The notes beneath the pieces are model-generated. The model saw only the letters and a list, made by a program, of their open reading frames with translations, had not been told where the DNA came from and did not search any database. Both the position numbers and the translations under genes were made by a program. 13,849 nucleotides of DNA. It comes from Baffinella frigidus. Taxonomy: Eukaryota > Cryptophyceae > Cryptomonadales > Baffinellaceae. Location of the stretch: positions 144,178 through 158,026 of the forward strand of contig MU647197.1 in assembly GCA_026770585.1 (NCBI GenBank), given 5' to 3'. This document shows, one piece after another, positions 1 to 5,691 of the stretch. Within the stretch, counting starts at the first letter, position 1; every line of letters begins with the position of its first letter.

Positions 1-42
1 AAACCCGAAATCCGAAATCCGAAATCCGAAACCCGAAACCAG

Positions 43-147
43 CGCTGGAAGGACACTCCCAAGTGGTCAAACTCCTCCTGGAGGCTGGGAGCACGGTCGA
101 CGACAAAGACTCGGATGGGCTCACGCCGCTCTACCTGGCTGTCGGGG
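43..147 (+). CDS. Ankyrin-repeat exon, unsplit B+A type
   Basis: Ankyrin repeats are helix-turn-helix protein-binding modules; no partner can be inferred. The exon follows a telomeric-type repeat ending CCAG (AG at 41-42) and stops before GTACCT (GT at 148-149). The first two bases (cg) finish a codon. The translation then reads GHSQVVKLLLEAG, followed by VDDKDSDGLTPLYLAV: the second half of one ANK repeat joined to the first half of the next. It is 105 nt, starts with two codon-completing bases and ends one base into a codon, in phase with the exon at 321. No intron lies between the two halves here. The 5' part of the gene must lie outside the window. Confidence 0.6.
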
Positions 148-320
148 GTACCTCTAAGACCTAAACCCGCAGCGCGAAACCCTAAATCCTAAACCCTGGA
201 CCCGAAACCCGAAACCCGAAACACTAAACCCTAACCCCTAAACTCTGAGTCCTAAACCCCAAACCCCAAACCCTAAACCCTAAACCTTAAACCTTGAACT
301 CCAATCGCCAAACCCTACAG
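148..320 (+). repeat. Intron made of telomere-like repeat
   Basis: The interval runs from GTACCT to CTACAG and is mostly CCCTAAA, CCCGAAA and CCCCAAA units, with minor degenerate spacers. Its borders fit GT-AG, and it separates two ANK exons in compatible phase (1/1). The repeats are degenerate, so this is interstitial telomere-like sequence and not a chromosome end. Confidence 0.55.
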
Positions 321-370
321 GGGGGGGGGAGGGGCACAGCGCGTCGATGATGTTGCTGATGGACGCTGGG
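321..370 (+). CDS. Ankyrin exon B
   Basis: A 50-nt exon after ACAG and before GTACGG. After two codon-completing bases it reads GGEGHSASMMLLMDAG, the second helix half of an ANK repeat (GH, then LL.DAG). A run of nine G at its start adds one codon relative to the usual 47-nt B exon, so polymerase slippage or sequencing error is possible there. It ends in phase 0 and joins in frame to the A exon at 617. Confidence 0.6.
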
Positions 371-616
371 GTACGGAGCTTCCCCTTTAGGCCCCTAAAC
401 CCTAAACCCTAAACCCTAAACCCTACACCATAGACCCTAAAGAGCTTTCCCTTTAGGCCCCTTCTCTTTATTTGCACTGGATTTCCTGATGATCGCAGGT
501 AAAGTTGACACAAACCCTAAACCCTAAACCCTAAACCCTAAACCCTAAACCCTCAACCCTCAACCATAAACCCTAGACCCTGAACCCCAAACCCCAAACC
601 CTAAACCCTACATCAG
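371..616 (+). repeat. Telomere-like intron with 20-bp direct repeat
   Basis: GTACGG to TCAG. It contains perfect CCCTAAA runs at about 392-425 and 513-552. A GAGCTT(T/C)CCCTTTAGGCCCC motif occurs twice (about 376-393 and 441-460) and brackets the first telomeric run. This suggests a local duplication or filler-DNA repair. Confidence 0.5.
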
Positions 617-668
617 GCGGACGTCATGGTCGTGGGTAACAAGGGTTTCACCGCGCTGCACTCTGCTG
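617..668 (+). CDS. Ankyrin exon A
   Basis: A 52-nt exon between TCAG (AG 615-616) and GTATAA (GT 669-670). It translates in phase 0 as ADVMVVGNKGFTALHSA plus one base, the beta-turn and first-helix half of an ANK repeat (ADV..., then G.TALH.A). Joined to the B exon at 321 it continues LLMDAG-ADV. Joined forward to the B exon at 1721 it continues HSA-ARGG with no frame break. Confidence 0.6.
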
Positions 669-782
669 GTATAAAACCCAAACCCTAAACGCTGAACCCT
701 CATCCCTTATCTCTACACCCGAAACCCGAAACCATTATCCAGGAACCTTACACCATACGTCCGAAACCCAAACCCCCGACCC

Positions 783-1044
783 TCGGGTGTGAAGGTCGTG
801 GGTTACCCATTCGAGGCTGGAAGTGGGACTATTTTAAATATGGGGATTTTAAATTTAGTACCAGTCACGGGCATGCTTGGTCACGTATCTCAAGTTATAA
901 TTTGGGATACGTGACCGAATGCCCCTATTTGTGTGAAAATTACCACACAATGTTTTCCCTTCACTTGTAAAAGAATGACTGTTTTAAAATAGTCCCACTT
1001 CCAGCCTCGAGTGGACAAGGGATTCACCGCGCTGTATTCGGCAG
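783..1044 (+). pseudogene. Ankyrin exon A split by a 208-bp transposon
   Basis: The left piece 783-806 reads VKVVGY and the right piece 1015-1044 reads KGFTALYSA, followed by a donor G|GTCC at 1045. The 208-bp inverted-repeat element at 807-1014 lies between them. Removing it with one AC duplication gives the standard 52-nt A exon. Removing 802-1011 as a GT-AG intron also gives exactly 52 nt. The expected acceptor AG just upstream of 783 is missing (CC instead), so this copy may not be used. Confidence 0.5.
807..1014. mobile_element. TIR hairpin element inside exon A (candidate introner)
   Basis: Terminal inverted repeats of about 31 bp begin CCATTCGAGGCTGG on the left and, on the reverse strand of the right end, CCACTCGAGGCTGG. 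Both then read AAGTGGGACTATTTTAAA. The flanks are AC|element|AC, and the paralogous exon at about 1465-1480 reads GGGTTACAAG uninterrupted, which shows the empty site. An inner hairpin pairs GGTCACGTATC with GATACGTGACC (about 879-917). There is no coding capacity. Confidence 0.75.
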
Positions 1045-1048
1045 GTCC

Positions 1049-1196
1049 GATCTCATATGGAAACACTTATAATTTACAGACTGGATTCCAATCAAAATTA
1101 CTACACGTTTGCTTTAATATTACAATTAAATATCGTTTTGTGTAGTAAATTTCATTGAATCTAGTTTACAAATTATAAGTGTTTCCGTATGAGATC
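1049..1196. mobile_element. MITE with GATCTCATA ends
   Basis: About 26-bp inverted repeats read GATCTCATA(T/C)GGAAACA then CTTATAATTT at both ends. An inner hairpin pairs AAAATTACTACAC with GTGTAGTAAATTT. It lies 4 bp downstream of the donor of the split A exon, inside the following intron. No clean target duplication is visible. The inner core, including TGCTTTAATATTAC, matches the element at 9138-9277 although the ends differ. Confidence 0.75.
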
Positions 1197-1281
1197 CTTG
1201 GATCCTAAGCCTTTCTCAACCCTGAAACTTGAACTCTGAGCCCTACACCCGAAACCATCATCCCCAACCGTCATCCCCAAG

Positions 1282-1318
1282 GTGGGCCAGAAGGGATTTA
1301 CCGCGCTGCATGAGGCAG
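1282..1318 (+). CDS. Possible short ankyrin exon A
   Basis: A 37-nt segment between CCCCAAG (AG 1280-1281) and GTGTAC (GT 1319-1320). It reads VGQKGFTALHEA plus one base. Its length and phase equal the short A exon at 1984-2020, so it could pair with an extended B exon. It lies in a run of four A-type pieces without an intervening B exon, so it cannot be joined to its A neighbours in frame. It is either an alternative exon or a decayed duplicate. Confidence 0.4.
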
Positions 1319-1448
1319 GTGTACACCCTAAACACTACACCCCCTAATACCGAATCTCTACACCCGAAACCTTACTTCCTACACCCGAAACCATTATCCA
1401 CGAACCCTACACCCGAAACCCGAAACACGAAACCCGAAACCCAAAACC

Positions 1449-1500
1449 TCGGATGTCATGGTCGTGGGTTACAAGAGATTTACCTCGCTGCATTACGCAG
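1449..1500 (+). pseudogene. Ankyrin exon A lacking an acceptor
   Basis: Reads SDVMVVGYKRFTSLHYA plus one base, then GTGTAG, so the donor is intact. The base pair before the expected start is CC rather than AG, as in the copy at 783. It is 52 nt long. It serves as the uninterrupted reference for the transposon insertion at 807-1014. Confidence 0.45.
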
Positions 1501-1504
1501 GTGT

Positions 1505-1720
1505 AGATCCTAAATACTGACCCCTGAACCCTAATCTCTACACCCGAACTCCCACACCCTGGCCCTACCAACCTGGCCCTGGACCCGCAACACGAAACAC
1601 GAAACCAGTAACCCGAAACCCGAAACCCGAAACCCGAAACCCTACTCCCAAAACCCCACGCCCCAAACCCCAAACCCGAAACCCCGAACCCCAAACCCCA
1701 AACCCCAAACCCTATACTAG
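1505..1720 (+). repeat. Telomere-like repeat, CCCGAAA and CCCCAAA variants
   Basis: Degenerate heptamers dominated by CCCGAAA at about 1612-1640 and CCCCAAA at about 1655-1710, ending ACTAG at the acceptor of the next ANK exon. The minus-strand open frame across it (1407-1880) is a repeat artefact rich in G, F, R and V. Confidence 0.6.
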
Positions 1721-1791
1721 CGCGGGGAGGGGTCGTGGGGATACTCAAAACACTTCTGGACGCTGGGGTCAAGGTTGAGACGGCGGACAAG
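1721..1791 (+). CDS. Ankyrin exon B, extended form
   Basis: After CTAG the two bases cg complete a codon, then RGGVVGILKTLLDAG follows. One donor at GTCAAG (1768) would give the common 47-nt B exon. The downstream donor GTCTCA (1792) gives 71 nt and adds VKVETADK. With the longer form, joining to 1984-2020 and 2198-2235 reconstructs a full 33-residue ANK repeat without a gap, so I prefer it. Confidence 0.55.
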
Positions 1792-1983
1792 GTCTCATCC
1801 CTGAATCCCAAACCGTAAAGCGTAAACCCTGAACCCTGAACTCTAACCCCTAACCCCAATCCCCAACCCCCGAACCCCAAACCCTAAACACCAAAGACCA
1901 AACCCTAAACCCTAAACCCTAAACCCTAAACCCCAAAGCCCAAAGCCGAAAGTCTAAACCCTAAACCCTCAACCCTAAACCAG
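1792..1983 (+). repeat. Telomere-like intron
   Basis: GTCTCA to CCAG, 192 nt. It is a mix of CCCTAAA, CCCTGAA, CCCCAAC and CCAAAGC units, with a regular CCCTAAA run at about 1901-1930. It separates the extended B exon from the short A exon in phase 0. Confidence 0.5.
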
Positions 1984-2020
1984 GGCGGATACACTGCGCT
2001 GCACGACGCGACACAGGAGG
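1984..2020 (+). CDS. Ankyrin exon A, short form
   Basis: A 37-nt exon between CCAG and GTAAAT. It reads GGYTALHDATQE plus one base, the TALH core of an ANK repeat. It lacks the ADVxAxD start, which the extended B exon upstream supplies. The split codon is completed by gg at 2198, giving QE-GHEEC. Confidence 0.65.
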
Positions 2021-2197
2021 GTAAATTCTACACCCGAAACCCTAAACCCTAAACCCTAAACCCTAAACCCTAGACCCTAAACCCTAAACCCGAACCCCTT
2101 AACCCTAAACCCTGAACCCTAAACCCTGAACCTCAAACCCTAAACCCTAAATCCTAAACTCTAAACCATCAACCATAAAACCTGAAACCTAAACCAG
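2021..2197 (+). repeat. Telomere-like intron
   Basis: GTAAAT to CCAG, 177 nt, dominated by CCCTAAA with a regular run at about 2038-2095. It joins 1984-2020 and 2198-2235, the clearest exon pair in the window. Confidence 0.6.
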
Positions 2198-2235
2198 GGC
2201 ATGAAGAGTGCGTGCAGATGCTGATTGACGCGGGG
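2198..2235 (+). CDS. Ankyrin exon B, short form
   Basis: A 38-nt exon between CCAG and GTACGG. It reads GHEECVQMLIDAG after two completing bases (the G is made across the splice). With the preceding exon it gives an uninterrupted GYTALHDATQE then GHEECVQMLIDAG. It ends in phase 0 at the usual GCGGGG|GT. Confidence 0.65.
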
Positions 2236-2244
2236 GTACGGTCG

Positions 2245-2418
2245 CCTACCCTAACACAGGCTACCGCAACACATACTTACCCTCCACACATACTCCTTCG
2301 GCCGGCCCCCGATTTCCCCCTGCAAGGAAGTATGCCTGAAGGGTGGACACCACAACGCATACCTACCCTCCACACATACTCAATCAGTCCAGCCCCGACG
2401 GGTATGTGTTAGGGTAGG
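2245..2418. mobile_element. Small element with CCTACCCTAACACA inverted ends
   Basis: The left end CCTACCCTAACACA is repeated inverted at the right end (TGTGTTAGGGTAGG). Inside, a TACCCTCCACACATACTC segment occurs twice in direct orientation (about 2278-2295 and 2361-2381). It is noncoding and lies in the intron after the exon at 2198-2235. Confidence 0.65.
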
Positions 2419-2533
2419 TCCACTGTACTCCCAATCTCTCTAGCAGTCTATGTGGATTTGTTTTCAGCCCGGGCTCTTTTCCGCTTAGGTCATCCCTCAT
2501 CCCTGAACCTTCTCTCTTCTCTCTCAGTCTGTT
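2419..2533. other. Unassigned unique sequence, pyrimidine-rich
   Basis: No gene is visible. The segment AGTCTATGTGGATTTG followed by TTTTCAGCCCGGGCTC resembles about 3745-3788 (AATCTATGTGGGCTCG, then TTCCAGCCCGCGCTGC), so it belongs to a dispersed repeat of unknown type. A TCTCTCTTCTCTCTCAG stretch precedes the next element. Confidence 0.35.
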
Positions 2534-2628
2534 TGGGCTTGAGTACAGCACAAACCCGTCAACTTTCGACCGATCTGGAGAGCGCGTTCCGCTCGAAAGT
2601 TGACGGATTTGTACTGCACTCAGACCCA
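2534..2628. mobile_element. Short foldback element
   Basis: Arms of about 37 bp: TGGGCTTGAGTACAG... on the left and, inverted, TGGGTCTGAGTGCAG... on the right. Both share CCGTCAACTTTCGA next to a loop of about 20 bp. It is noncoding. Confidence 0.65.
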
Positions 2629-2665
2629 GGATGTTAACTTGAGGATAGTCGGGCCACCTGGGTGA

Positions 2666-2772
2666 TATCCCTCAAGTGGCCAGCCGGTCAAAATTGACCC
2701 GCAAGAGGTCCTAGGCAGGTCCTAGGGCCCTACGGTAGGGCGTATGAGCCTACTGGCCACTTAAGGGTTATA
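2666..2772 (+). mobile_element. CCCTTAAGTGG TIR family, copy 1
   Basis: The ends read TATCCCTCAAGTGGCCAG and, inverted, TATAACCCTTAAGTGGCCAG, consistent with a TA target duplication. The inner part contains AGGTCCTAGGCAGGTCCTAG and then GGCCCTACGGTAGGG. The copy at 4295-4399 is nearly identical inside, and 13149-13253 is the same family inverted. Confidence 0.75.
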
Positions 2773-2884
2773 GAGCTAGGAACTCCGAACCCTGCAGAGA
2801 GCTAGGGGTTACCCCTAAGCCCGCAGATGCTCGACGCGGATGGGGCATGAGGACCACTCCAGGCCCTTGGGTGGTGTATTCCTC
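2773..2884. other. Spacer with B-exon scrap
   Basis: Mostly unassigned. CAGATGCTCGACGCGG at about 2825-2840 is identical in style to the end of B exons (QMLDA, then GCGG), but it lacks the donor and the upstream half. GAGCTAGG occurs twice at about 2773 and 2799. Confidence 0.35.
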
Positions 2885-2924
2885 GCTCGTTCTTGGAGCC
2901 GTTTGCTCGTTCTTGGAGCCGTTT
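2885..2924. repeat. Perfect 20-bp tandem duplication
   Basis: The 20-bp unit GCTCGTTCTTGGAGCCGTTT occurs twice head to tail (2885-2904 and 2905-2924). Shortly downstream, AAAATTGACTTTTGA and AAAAATGACTTTTGA form a second imperfect direct repeat. Confidence 0.8.
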
Positions 2925-2993
2925 CTGTGCTAAAAATTGACTTTTGAGAAAGTTTTCCCATCAAAAATGACTTTTGAATACCCCCCCCTCCAG

Positions 2994-3171
2994 CCCTGCG
3001 TGGGTGTGTGAAGATTCTGCTTGAGAGATTGATAATTTATTGCCAAGCAATCAGCGTCAGTGCCGCACATGCTACGCATTGTGCCACTTACTGTACCCCG
3101 TGTCGGCCGCTCATACGAGCATTTTCCGGATGGATTCTAACTCCACCTCCTACATGCTGCTTGACGCGGGG
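2994..3171 (+). pseudogene. Ankyrin exon B interrupted by a SINE-like copy
   Basis: After CCAG (AG 2992-2993) the left part 2994-3024 reads LRGCVKILL. After the insertion, 3165-3171 completes GAC GCG GGG before the donor GTGCTG (3172). Removing the insertion with one copy of its 11-bp target duplication gives a 38-nt B exon, exactly the length of the one at 2198. The insertion breaks the reading frame and adds a TGA. Confidence 0.6.
3025..3153 (+). mobile_element. SINE-like 129-bp element, copy 1
   Basis: Starts GAGATTGATAATTTATTGCC and ends CCACCTCCTAC. It is flanked by ATTCTGCTTGA (3014-3024) and ATGCTGCTTGA (3154-3164), a one-mismatch 11-bp target duplication. It has no inverted ends. Long target duplications without terminal inverted repeats fit target-primed retroposition, but there is no A-tail and no convincing pol III box, so SINE-like is a working label. 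Four more copies occur in the window. Confidence 0.75.
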
Positions 3172-3487
3172 GTGCTGCCTACTCCCTAACCTTGAACCCG
3201 AGACCCTGAACCCTCCCCTACACCCTGAACCCTCATCCCTAAACCCTTATCCCGAAACCCGAAACCCGAAACCCTGAACCCTAAACCTTAAACCACACAC
3301 CGCTGAACCTTGAGAAACCTGAACGTGAAACCCTGAATACTACATCCTATACCCTCAACCCTCAACCCTACACCTTTTTTACACCCTAAACCCTCAACCC
3401 TACACCCATCAACCCTACACCTAATCCCTACACCTTAAACGCCAACCCATGAACCTTGAAACCTGAACGTGACACCCTGCACAAATC
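3172..3487 (+). repeat. Telomere-like repeat, very degenerate
   Basis: The interval holds CCCTGAA, CCCTACA, CCCTCAA and CCCGAAA variants with many substitutions. It forms the intron-like stretch after the SINE-split B exon. Nothing else is recognised in it. Confidence 0.5.
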
Positions 3488-3532
3488 AGAAACCCCAAGG
3501 CCAGAACCCAACACACGTTGCTTGCTGTGCAG
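3488..3532 (+). pseudogene. Decayed ankyrin exon A with intact donor
   Basis: ACGTTGCTTGCTGTGCAG ends at a good donor GTAAGC (3533). It aligns with the end of A exons such as ACGCCGCTGCACATTGCAG at 4615-4633, but is one base shorter, which shifts the frame. The upstream half is not recognisable. Confidence 0.35.
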
Positions 3533-3547
3533 GTAAGCCCTAGCTCT

Positions 3548-3738
3548 CCACTCGAGAATGCTAGAGGGGCCTATTTACATGTGGGGTTGTAAACATTTGT
3601 ACCAGGATAAGGTAAAGTAACCTCCTGACTGTGCAATTTGAGCAGAGTCACGTGACCATTCAACGAACGTTACTACACAAATGCCCTCTTTTAAAAACAC
3701 ATCGGTTTTAAATAGGCCCCTCCAGCATCCTCGTGTGG
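3548..3738. mobile_element. TIR element related to 807-1014
   Basis: The ends read CCACTCGAGAATGCTAGAGG and, inverted, CCACACGAGGATGCTGGAGG, each followed by GGCCTATTTA. CTCT flanks both sides (3544-3547 and 3739-3742), a possible 4-bp target duplication. The arm design (CCANTCGAG, GCTGGA, CTATTTTAAA-like) parallels the element at 807-1014. It sits 14 bp after a donor site. Confidence 0.65.
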
Positions 3739-3802
3739 CTCTCTCAATCTATGTGGGCTCGCCATTTTTTCCAGCCCGCGCTGCTTCCTGCCCCCAAGTG
3801 GA

Positions 3803-3984
3803 CGGATTTCATCCCACCAGGTATTTGATTTAAATGCTTCGGAGTTCCCCGAATCAACGAAATTTGCTACACACTTGGCCAAATCCAGTCACGTCCAGCC
3901 CCGCACGAGCTTTCGTGTAGTAAATTTCGTGCATTCGGGGAACTCCGAAGCATTTAAATCAAACACCTGGCGGGATGAGATTTG
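3803..3984. mobile_element. Long-arm foldback element
   Basis: Arms of about 65 bp share ATTTGATTTAAATGCTTCGG and then AGTTCCCCGAAT. The inner side again carries AAATTT(G/A)CTACAC opposing GTGTAGTAAATTT. It shares the TACTACAC core motif with 1049-1196 and 9138-9277. It is noncoding; the minus-strand frame at 3691-3882 is an arm artefact. Confidence 0.75.
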
Positions 3985-4036
3985 TACCGCACGCTCAGTA
4001 TACTCCCCACACCCTAAATGCTAAGCCCCAACACTC

Positions 4037-4075
4037 GCAAGGGAGGACGAGGGAGGGACGCCGCTGCATATCGCA
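4037..4075 (+). pseudogene. Ankyrin exon A fragment without donor
   Basis: Reads AREDEGGTPLHIA and then runs directly into CCCGAAA repeat instead of G|GT. The ADVV start is absent. It is closely related to the intact A exon at 4582-4633 (AREDGGGTPLHIA), so it is a truncated duplicate. Confidence 0.5.
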
Positions 4076-4279
4076 CCCGAAACCCGAAACCCTCAAGCCT
4101 AATCCCCAAACCCCAAACGCGAAACGCGAAACGCGAAACCCATGAACCCTGACGCCGAATCCCTAAATCCCAAACGCGAAACCCTGAACCCGAAATCCAG
4201 GAACCCTGAAGCCTAATCCCTAAATCCCAAACCCGACACTCTGAACCCGAATCCCCGACCCCGAAACCCTATACCCTAG
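4076..4279 (+). repeat. Telomere-like repeat
   Basis: CCCGAAA and CGCGAAA variants (AACGCGAAACGCGAAACGCG at about 4116-4136), ending CCCTAG before an A-exon start. A near-copy of the second half occurs at 5315-5460, including the adjoining GCGGACGTCGTAGC, so the block was duplicated together with the exon start. Confidence 0.55.
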
Positions 4280-4293
4280 GCGGACGTCGTAGC
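4280..4293 (+). pseudogene. Start of an ankyrin exon A, truncated
   Basis: After CCCTAG, GCGGACGTCGTAGC encodes ADVVA and is then cut by the transposon at 4295. The same start after the same flank occurs at 5454-5474, where it runs on to AREE before another insertion. Both are broken duplicates of an A exon. Confidence 0.45.
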
Positions 4294-4294
4294 T

Positions 4295-4399
4295 TATCCC
4301 TTAAGTGGCCAGGCCCCCAAATTTGCGGGCCAAGAGGTCCTAGGCAGGTCCTAGGGCCCTACGGTAGGGCGTATGCGCCTACTGGCCACTGAAGGGATA
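4295..4399 (+). mobile_element. CCCTTAAGTGG TIR family, copy 2
   Basis: TATCCCTTAAGTGGCCAG at the left, and CTGGCCACTGAAGGGATA at the right. The body matches copy 1 over CAAGAGGTCCTAGGCAGG and onward to GGGCGTATG. TA flanks fit a TA target duplication. It is inserted just after an A-exon start. Confidence 0.75.
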
Positions 4400-4400
4400 C

Positions 4401-4550
4401 CGGGTACTCGCAAGGATTCGGGTATTTTATTGAAAAAACAATATTTCCTATGACCCTACAGTAGGAAACCCTAGGGACCTCGAATTGCTGACGGGAGATA
4501 CCGAAGAGATTTCTTCGGTTTAGCTGAAAATTACTACAGTACCCGATCCG
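4401..4550. mobile_element. Possible hairpin element with shared core
   Basis: Weak ends: CGGGTACT at 4401 opposes AGTACCCG at about 4538-4545. Inside, GACCCTACAGTAGG followed by AAACCCTAGGGACC closely resembles the centre of the element at 12174-12295, and AAAATTACTACAG resembles the core of 1049-1196. The boundaries are uncertain. Confidence 0.4.
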
Positions 4551-4581
4551 GTTATAAGCTGCAACGGGTTGCTGGTGGTAG

Positions 4582-4633
4582 GCGGGCGTCGAAGCGAGGG
4601 AGGACGGGGGGGGGACGCCGCTGCACATTGCAG
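4582..4633 (+). CDS. Ankyrin exon A
   Basis: A 52-nt exon between GGTAG (AG 4580-4581) and GTATCG (GT 4634-4635). It reads AGVEAREDGGGTPLHIA plus one base. A run of nine G lies in its middle. Joined to the B exon at 5002 it forms TPLHIA-ALDAQPGTAKVLIDAG in segments, a complete ANK repeat. It starts in phase 0 and so also follows the B exon at 2198-2235 in frame. Confidence 0.6.
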
Positions 4634-5001
4634 GTATCGCCCCTAAACCCCAACCCCCAAACCCTGCACCCCAAACCCTACACCCGAAACCCTGAACCCG
4701 AAACCCGAAACCCTACACTCTACACCCTCATCCCTAAACCCTAGTCCCTAAACCCTAAACCCTTATCCCTAAACCCCAACCCCCAAATTTCAAACCCAAA
4801 CCCCAAACCCCAAATTTCAACCCCAAACCCCAAACCCCAAATTTCAAACCCAAACCCCAAACCCCAAATTTCAACCCCAAACCCCAACCCCCAAATTTCA
4901 AACCCAAACCCCAAACCCAAAATTTCAACCCCAAACCCCAACCCCCAAATTTCAAACCCAAACCCCAAACCCCAAACCCCAAACCCCAAACCTCAAACCA
5001 G
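4634..5001 (+). repeat. Intron with a phased 27-bp minisatellite
   Basis: GTATCG to CCAG, 368 nt. The first part is CCCTAAA and CCCGAAA repeat. From about 4775 to 4975 AAATTT recurs exactly every 27 bp (4785, 4812, 4839, 4866, 4893, 4920, 4947), embedded in CCCCAAAC. CAAACCC and CAACCCC follow AAATTT alternately, giving a 54-bp higher-order unit. The minus-strand frames repeating GLGFG.EIW are artefacts of this array. Confidence 0.75.
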
Positions 5002-5048
5002 CGCTCGACGCTCAACCTGGGACAGCGAAGGTGCTCATCGACGCGGGG
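5002..5048 (+). CDS. Ankyrin exon B
   Basis: A 47-nt exon between CCAG and GTAAGA, the best donor in the window. After two completing bases it reads LDAQPGTAKVLIDAG. The GH is replaced by PG, but AKVLIDAG is typical. It ends in phase 0. A SINE-like copy is inserted 7 bp downstream of this donor, and its target duplication includes the donor itself. Confidence 0.65.
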
Positions 5049-5054
5049 GTAAGA

Positions 5055-5183
5055 GAGATTGATAATTTATTGCCAAACAACCAGCGTCAGCGCCGCACAT
5101 GCTACGCATTGTGCCACTTACTGTACCCCGTGTCGGCCGCTCATACGAGCATTTTCCGGGTGGATTCTATCTCCACCTCCTAC
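5055..5183 (+). mobile_element. SINE-like element, copy 2
   Basis: 129 bp, GAGATTGATAATTT to CCACCTCCTAC, with only a few differences from copy 1. The flanks are GCGGGGGTAA (5043-5052) and GCGGGGGTAA (5186-5195), a perfect 10-bp target duplication spanning the exon-intron border of the upstream B exon. A second donor-like GGGG|GTAACG therefore lies after the element. Confidence 0.8.
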
Positions 5184-5229
5184 AAGCGGGGGTAACGAAA
5201 CCCGGAACCCGGAAACCGGAACCTAAACC

Positions 5230-5304
5230 CGGGACTCGACAGACTTGCTCTGTCCCACTTGATTTCGTCGTTACCCCTACGTCTTGACTGACTTGCTCTG
5301 TCCC
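5230..5304. repeat. Truncated copy of the 5477-5690 element
   Basis: GACTTGCTCTGTCCCACTTG, then ATTTCGTCGTTACCCC, then CTTGACTGACTTGCTCTGTC. The same order occurs at 5484-5550 almost unchanged. Only the left end is present here. Confidence 0.6.
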
Positions 5305-5314
5305 ACGCCGAAAA

Positions 5315-5474
5315 CCATGAACCCTGAAGCCTATTCCCTAAATCGCAAACGCGAAACCCTGAACCCGAAATCCATGAACCCTGAAGCCGAACCCCTAAAT
5401 CCCAAACCCGAAACTCTGAACCCGAATCCCTGACCCCGAAACCCTATACCCTAGGCGGACGTCGTAGCAAGGGA
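5315..5474 (+). repeat. Telomere-like block duplicated with an A-exon start
   Basis: Degenerate CCCTGAA, CCCGAAA and CCCTAAA variants followed by CCCTAG and GCGGACGTCGTAGC, then AAGGGAGGAG (ADVVAREE), broken by the next element. It is nearly the same as 4137-4293, so it is a segmental duplicate. Confidence 0.5.
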
Positions 5475-5476
5475 GG

Positions 5477-5690
5477 AGTCACTGATTTGCTCTGTCCCAC
5501 TTGATTTCGTCGTTACCCCCGCGTCTTGACTGACTTGCTCTGTCCCACTGTATTTTGTCTCACCATTAAAAACATGTAGCCGTCATTATTAGTTGTATAG
5601 GAGGATTTCCCGTACAAATTGAATGTCCATCTACGGACAAATTAAGTTTCCACCTCAGACGAAATCAAGATCTCTGGACAGAGCTAGACT
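5477..5690. mobile_element. Imperfect TIR element
   Basis: The left arm has GACTTGCTCTGTCC and CTTGATTTCGTC. The right arm, inverted, has GTCTAGCTCTGTCC and CTTGATTTCGTCTG (about 5655-5690). The interior is AT-richer than the surroundings and has no coding sense. It cuts the A-exon fragment ending at 5474. Confidence 0.55.
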
Positions 5691-5691
5691 T

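Noticed and set aside
1-42. True chromosome end at the window start
   Set aside because: The heptamers are degenerate (CCGAAAT, CCCGAAA), short, and followed immediately by an ANK exon acceptor, with many similar stretches through the window.
1407-1880. 157-residue minus-strand frame rich in GFGVWGLG and FRVSG
   Set aside because: It is the reverse translation of CCCGAAA/CCCCAAA heptamer arrays. A 7-bp repeat without stops stays open in all frames. The same applies to 4741-5015, 7797-8265 and 11392-11577.
3025-3153. tRNA- or 5S-derived SINE with pol III boxes
   Set aside because: GGATTCTAACTCC near the 3' end is only loosely like a B box, with two extra bases, and there is no matching A box or tRNA fold by eye.
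3008-3277. Conserved peptide RLIIYCQ..SVSAAHA seen in several frames
   Set aside because: The repeated peptide is a translation of the SINE-like DNA element, found in both orientations and joined to different flanks. It shows DNA duplication and gives no support for a protein family.
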